From contig WJJN01000298.1 of assembly GCA_014729735.1 (NCBI GenBank), forward strand, positions 1 to 9,165: a stretch of DNA of 9,165 bases, written 5' to 3'. Numbering within the stretch: the first letter of the stretch is position 1; every line of letters starts with the position of its first letter. Source of the stretch: Candidatus Zhuqueibacterota bacterium (GTDB lineage Bacteria > Zhuqueibacterota > Zhuqueibacteria > Thermofontimicrobiales > Thiofontviventaceae). The notes under the pieces are model-generated. The model saw only the letters and a program-made list of their open reading frames with translations. It was not told the DNA's origin and made no database searches. A program made the position numbers and the translations under genes. This document shows positions 5,949 through 9,165 of the stretch, piece after piece.

Positions 5949-7460
5949 CTAACCTTTGAAAATCTTCTGGATAAAAATCAGAGCTTTCTTTATCTCATTC
6001 TGTTTAATTTCGTGTAAAAAAATGAGCATGGCGAGATAGATCACTAGTGATAGTGGAACGAAAAGAATGATCACATAGAATATGTTTTGAGAAAGTTGCA
6101 TTAGCAATTTAATAAACATGCCTGCATGAAAAGCAGCGATGCCAATTTTGAGAATTGATTTATATGGTGGTATCCATGCCATGTCGAATTTGACAAAATA
6201 ATATGACGCCAGGAAATATGCGATATAAGCGCTGCAGGCTGCTATCCCTGCGCCTAGAAAACCATATCGCGGAATAAGAATAATGTTTAAGCCGATGTTA
6301 ATTATTCCAGCCATTAGCGCCAATAGTGCGATTTTGATACTTTTTTTATGAAGTTCAAAGCCTTTGATAACATACTGAGTTAAACCATAGGTAAAAACGC
6401 CGACCGCAATATAAGGCAATACTTTCGATCCGGCAACAAATTTGTCACTCGAAAATATGAGCAATATTTGTTTTGGTATTACTATAATTATGATCAAAAT
6501 GGGCATACAAATCAAAAAAAAGTATCTGGTTAATTCAGTTATCAAGCCCTGTGTTTTTTCTTCACCATATTTTTCCCAGTTATCGATGATAATTGGGTAT
6601 GCAGCCAACATCAAAATCATATAAATGAAATTAAGGGTCTTTTCTGAAATTGTATATCCAACAGAATATAAGCCAACTTCCGCGCTATTTCTAAAAATGT
6701 CGATTAAATATCTATCAGAAAGCGAAAGCACCCAAAAAGATAAAAACGAAAATGTGATTGGAATTCCATAACTTGTAAATTGCTTCAATAAATTTTTTGA
6801 AACCAATGACGGTCTTATAAATTTATGTAGTTCTAATTTTTTGAAAATTAATATATCGAGAATTAAAGGAGTCACCAAAAATCCCCAGAATATACCTTCT
6901 CCCTTGAAGCCAGCTAAAATGATTAAAACAACTCCAATAAAAGGCTTCCCTATGGAAAAAAGGATCCAATATAATGAATATTTTTTAGGTTCTAGTCCGG
7001 CGCGATAAACCATAACAAGTATTTCAAAAAAACTATTGAATATAGAAGCCGCGATGACCAGATTAATCAGCTCAAATAATGGCTGAGCAATATTTTGTTT
7101 TAAATAAAAGTCATTTATGAAAAAGCCAACAATCGATATAATAAAGACAGATAAAAAAGCACACAATGAAAGACTGGAATAAAAAGATGATTTCTGGCCT
7201 TCATTTTTATATTTCAGAAAGAACCGTGTGACGCTTGTTGAGAGCCAAATAGTACTCAATACGCGGATCAACCCAAAAGTCGATAGCGCAATTTGATAGT
7301 GTCCGTATTCTTCCGGAGAAAAATAAGTAGTTAAGATCCGTATTAAAATTATCCCAATAATCGCAGGAATAACTTTCGTCGGCAGATAAATGAGCGAATC
7401 TTTAGCAGTTCTTTTTATCTGACTATTTATATGGATTTGTGTGCTGTTCAGTCCGGACAA
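5949..7460 (-). CDS. wzx: Wzx-type oligosaccharide flippase
   Basis: A 503-residue membrane protein of the polysaccharide biosynthesis/MOP superfamily with about 12-14 hydrophobic segments. It is expected to flip the undecaprenyl-linked repeat unit across the inner membrane. Family signs are the N-terminal helix SLIYLPTKVIPAIIGIILIR (22-41), FSPEEYGHYQ (47-56), WLSTSVTRFFLKY (72-84), a mid-protein block with ERT-like order and the SDRYLIDIF segment after the sixth or seventh helix, and GFLGAGIAACSAYIAY near the C-terminus. Length is normal. The start is unusual: no in-frame ATG occurs before residue 150, and the first helix must be included, so TTG 7460 is the best choice (CTG at codon 4 is a weaker option). 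That TTG follows the TAA of the co-polymerase gene directly and in the same frame. A weak GATGG lies 9 bases upstream, suggesting reinitiation or coupled translation. It is AT-rich (18 G/C of 60 at 7021-7080). Confidence 0.9.
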   Translation of the reverse strand: MSGLNSTQIHINSQIKRTAKDSLIYLPTKVIPAIIGIILIRILTTYFSPEEYGHYQIALSTFGLIRVLSTIWLSTSVTRFFLKYKNEGQKSSFYSSLSLCAFLSVFIISIVGFFINDFYLKQNIAQPLFELINLVIAASIFNSFFEILVMVYRAGLEPKKYSLYWILFSIGKPFIGVVLIILAGFKGEGIFWGFLVTPLILDILIFKKLELHKFIRPSLVSKNLLKQFTSYGIPITFSFLSFWVLSLSDRYLIDIFRNSAEVGLYSVGYTISEKTLNFIYMILMLAAYPIIIDNWEKYGEEKTQGLITELTRYFFLICMPILIIIIVIPKQILLIFSSDKFVAGSKVLPYIAVGVFTYGLTQYVIKGFELHKKSIKIALLALMAGIINIGLNIILIPRYGFLGAGIAACSAYIAYFLASYYFVKFDMAWIPPYKSILKIGIAAFHAGMFIKLLMQLSQNIFYVIILFVPLSLVIYLAMLIFLHEIKQNEIKKALIFIQKIFKG

Positions 7461-8699
7461 TTACTTAAACCATCGCTTGGGATTAAGTTGATATAATACT
7501 GTATTTATTTGCTGATACCGCTCTGGATCCGCTTCATTAATTGCTTCCATATTCACCTTTATATAAGCAAACATCAGAAAAAACGTGACTGTTAAAAAGC
7601 CCGCCAATGCTACGATGATCATTCGCTTCGGGCTGGACTTGCGCTCCGGTTCCACGGCAGGATCGAGTACCTGAACCGTCGGCGTGTCGCGCATTTCCTG
7701 GATTTTTGCCTGCTCCAATTCAGGGAGCAGGAATTCCATTAGCTTTTCCTGGATCGTATATTCACGCATCAGGCGAAAGTATTTTACGCCCACTTCCGGC
7801 ACCTGATTAAACGGAATAAACAGATCATCATTTTTCGCATTATTAACAAAATCGTTCCCATCAACACCGTACTTCATTTCGTTCAGTTTATTGCGTAGTT
7901 CCTGCAATTCCGTCTTCGCCCGAACGTAGTCGCTATGGGATTTACTGACATAACTCCCGAGCACTTTCACTTCAATTTCTTTCAACATCACCTGCGCCTG
8001 CAACTCTGCTCCTGCTTCGATCGAGGCGACGGTTTGTTCCGGTAGCGCAATGACTCCGTATTTCTGCTGAAATTCTTTCAAATTTTCTTCGGCTTTTTCC
8101 ATGTCTGCCAAATTTTGCTGATAGCGTTTCTCCAGGAATATCCGGTTATTTCTTGCTTTTTCCGTTTTGATCCTGGAATTCACTTTGTCCAGTTCATCAA
8201 TAAAAGCATTTGCCAGTTTTTTCGCCATTTCCCGGGCTTCGTTGTCCCCTTTTTCCCCGGAAAAATATCCGGTTTTGTGACTTGCTGAAAGTGTGATTGT
8301 TCCTTCGTCATTTAGTTCAACACTAACTCGTCCGCGTAATTCCTTAATTGTCTTCTCCATACTTTCGATGTCATACACTTCCATCAAATTGAACCGATTT
8401 ACAATGTTTTCCATAACAGTACGACTATCGAGAATCGCTAAAAAAATGCTCGCTTCCTCTGATCCCATTCCCATTCCCAGAGCTCCCAGCGGCAAATTAC
8501 CAAGCATCTGCGCTAATCCGAGTCCTGCCTCATCTCCCGAAGGTGGCAGAATCGTTGTCTCGGCAGTAAAAGTCTTTGGAATTATCAAAGTTATTATGGC
8601 AGTGATAAAACAAATAATAATAAAATTTATGATAATGGTTTTTCTCCAGCTAACAAAAGTCGAAGTGTAATCCCAAAAACTTACTTTCTTTTTTTCCAT
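7461..8699 (-). CDS. wzz: Wzz-like chain-length determinant / polysaccharide co-polymerase
   Basis: A 412-residue inner-membrane protein that should control chain length and link polymerisation to export. It has the standard layout: a short cytoplasmic N-terminus, TM1 (about 21-40), a large periplasmic part, and TM2 (about 361-381) preceded by the proline-rich DPAVEPERKSSPKR (346-359). The periplasmic part holds a Gly/Met/Leu-rich stretch (59-79), SRTVMENIVNRFNL (92-105) and a Glu/Lys-rich region of about 182-275 that looks coiled-coil. The cytoplasmic tail after TM2 is only about 30 residues, so no BY-kinase domain is fused; a partner kinase, if any, is outside the window. ATG 8699 has AAGGGA 6 bases upstream, and the gene follows the exporter gene after 45 bp. 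GC is high in its middle part (31 of 60 at 7681-7740), unlike the flippase after it. Its TAA abuts the flippase start. Confidence 0.9.
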   Translation of the reverse strand: MEKKKVSFWDYTSTFVSWRKTIIINFIIICFITAIITLIIPKTFTAETTILPPSGDEAGLGLAQMLGNLPLGALGMGMGSEEASIFLAILDSRTVMENIVNRFNLMEVYDIESMEKTIKELRGRVSVELNDEGTITLSASHKTGYFSGEKGDNEAREMAKKLANAFIDELDKVNSRIKTEKARNNRIFLEKRYQQNLADMEKAEENLKEFQQKYGVIALPEQTVASIEAGAELQAQVMLKEIEVKVLGSYVSKSHSDYVRAKTELQELRNKLNEMKYGVDGNDFVNNAKNDDLFIPFNQVPEVGVKYFRLMREYTIQEKLMEFLLPELEQAKIQEMRDTPTVQVLDPAVEPERKSSPKRMIIVALAGFLTVTFFLMFAYIKVNMEAINEADPERYQQINTVLYQLNPKRWFK

Positions 8700-8744
8700 G
8701 AAAATTCCCTTATTGATTTACAGCTCGAAAAAATTTCAAAATTT

Positions 8745-9165
8745 CTATTTTCCTAGTGCATTATTAACAACAATAATCAACGACACAATCTGCACAGTCG
8801 CCGACAAAGCCTCGCGGAAGATTGTCCAGTAATCGTATTCCTGTTTCGCAGGAACCATGATCGTATCCCCCATGTGAACAATTGTCCCGCGCTTAGGGCG
8901 CAGCCATTCGCCGGTGTCTTTGCGGATTAATCGGATTTTGTATTTGTTGGCATGCCAGCCGTAGCCGCCGACTTTTTTCACGTAATGCGTGATATTTTTA
9001 CCCGGTTCATATGCAACAATCCCGGGACGATTTACCTGTCCCAGCACTTTCACGATTTTTGCGCGGATTGGTATTTCGATGTAATCGTCGTCGCGCAACA
9101 GAATATCCTGCGTCGAATCGCCTTCGACAAACAATTTTACAAAATCCACTGCAACAATGCCCGAA
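8745..9165 (-). CDS. SLBB-domain polysaccharide export protein, C-terminal end (5' end outside window)
   Basis: The frame is open to the right edge: codons before the GTG at 9149 read SGIVAVDFVKLF, typical of the interior of Wza/SLBB export proteins, so that GTG is not the start. The visible 140 residues run from the end of one export or SLBB unit (DILLRDDDYIEIP) into a complete SLBB domain: VKVLGQVNRPGIVAYEPG, then YVKKVGGYGWHANKYKIRLI, ending GDTIMVPAK. A C-terminal hydrophobic helix, REALSATVQIVSLIIVVNNA, follows. Proteins of this family form or feed the outer-membrane export channel; in Wza the C-terminal helix crosses the outer membrane, and the helix here could play that part, but this is inference. 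The domain pattern suggests a multi-SLBB protein, of which only the last part is seen. It lies 45 bp upstream of the Wzz-like gene and likely shares its transcript. Confidence 0.88.
   Translation of the reverse strand, partial: SGIVAVDFVKLFVEGDSTQDILLRDDDYIEIPIRAKIVKVLGQVNRPGIVAYEPGKNITHYVKKVGGYGWHANKYKIRLIRKDTGEWLRPKRGTIVHMGDTIMVPAKQEYDYWTIFREALSATVQIVSLIIVVNNALGK

Noticed and set aside
8700..8744. AT-rich 45-bp gap between the exporter and Wzz genes as a promoter
   Set aside because: It contains a good Shine-Dalgarno for the Wzz gene, but I see no paired -35/-10 elements. The spacing is normal for genes within an operon.
8745..9149. Treating the export protein as a complete 134-residue gene starting at GTG 9149
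   Set aside because: The frame stays open to the window edge and the upstream codons read like the interior of an SLBB/Wza export protein, so the gene is truncated by the window.
1..9165. CRISPR array, transposon ends, tRNA or rRNA genes, toxin-antitoxin or phage-defence genes
   Set aside because: No regularly spaced repeats, terminal inverted repeats, transposase fragments or RNA-gene-like sequence were noticed by eye. Almost all of the DNA is accounted for by polysaccharide genes.

Overview
The window is part of a Wzx/Wzy-type surface polysaccharide (exopolysaccharide, capsule or O-antigen) locus from a bacterium, almost certainly Gram-negative because it includes an SLBB-domain polysaccharide export protein. 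All eight recognisable genes lie on the minus strand, so the locus is transcribed from right to left. The gene styles (SLBB exporter, Wzz-like co-polymerase without a kinase domain, long polyprenyl glycosylphosphotransferase) are common in the Fibrobacteres-Chlorobi-Bacteroidetes/Calditrichota sphere and in Deltaproteobacteria. The sequence alone does not settle the lineage.

Layout in transcription order: (1) 9165-8745, C-terminal end of an SLBB polysaccharide export protein whose 5' part lies outside the window; (2) 8699-7461, Wzz-like chain-length/co-polymerase protein; (3) 7460-5949, Wzx-type flippase; (4) 5945-4587, Wzy/O-antigen-ligase-family polymerase; (5) 4537-3368 and (6) 3371-2187, two related GT4-type glycosyltransferases; (7) 2037-865, a membrane-anchored GT2 glycosyltransferase; (8) 818-1, N-terminal 272 residues of a polyprenyl glycosylphosphotransferase, cut by the window edge just before its catalytic domain.

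The genes form one pathway. The glycosylphosphotransferase loads the first sugar phosphate onto undecaprenyl phosphate. The three glycosyltransferases extend the lipid-linked repeat unit, Wzx flips it, Wzy polymerises it, Wzz sets the chain length, and the SLBB protein takes part in export. Genes 2 to 6 are tightly packed with short gaps, direct abutments or overlaps, as in one operon. The only sizeable gap (2038-2186, 149 bp) lies upstream of the GT2 gene; it holds a weak promoter candidate, short repeats and a possible hairpin.

Base composition drops from about 50-57% GC in sampled 60-base lines of the flanking genes (glycosylphosphotransferase, Wzz, SLBB) to about 30-33% in the flippase and polymerase. 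This is the usual mosaic of exchangeable repeat-unit genes between conserved assembly genes. Three of the six complete genes appear to use non-ATG starts (TTG, TTG, GTG). wzz, wzx and wzy share one reading frame, separated only by single stop codons and one extra codon. I found no RNA genes, mobile elements, CRISPR arrays or defence systems, and I do not see a clearly new system: this is a recognisable polysaccharide locus with a few details worth checking.
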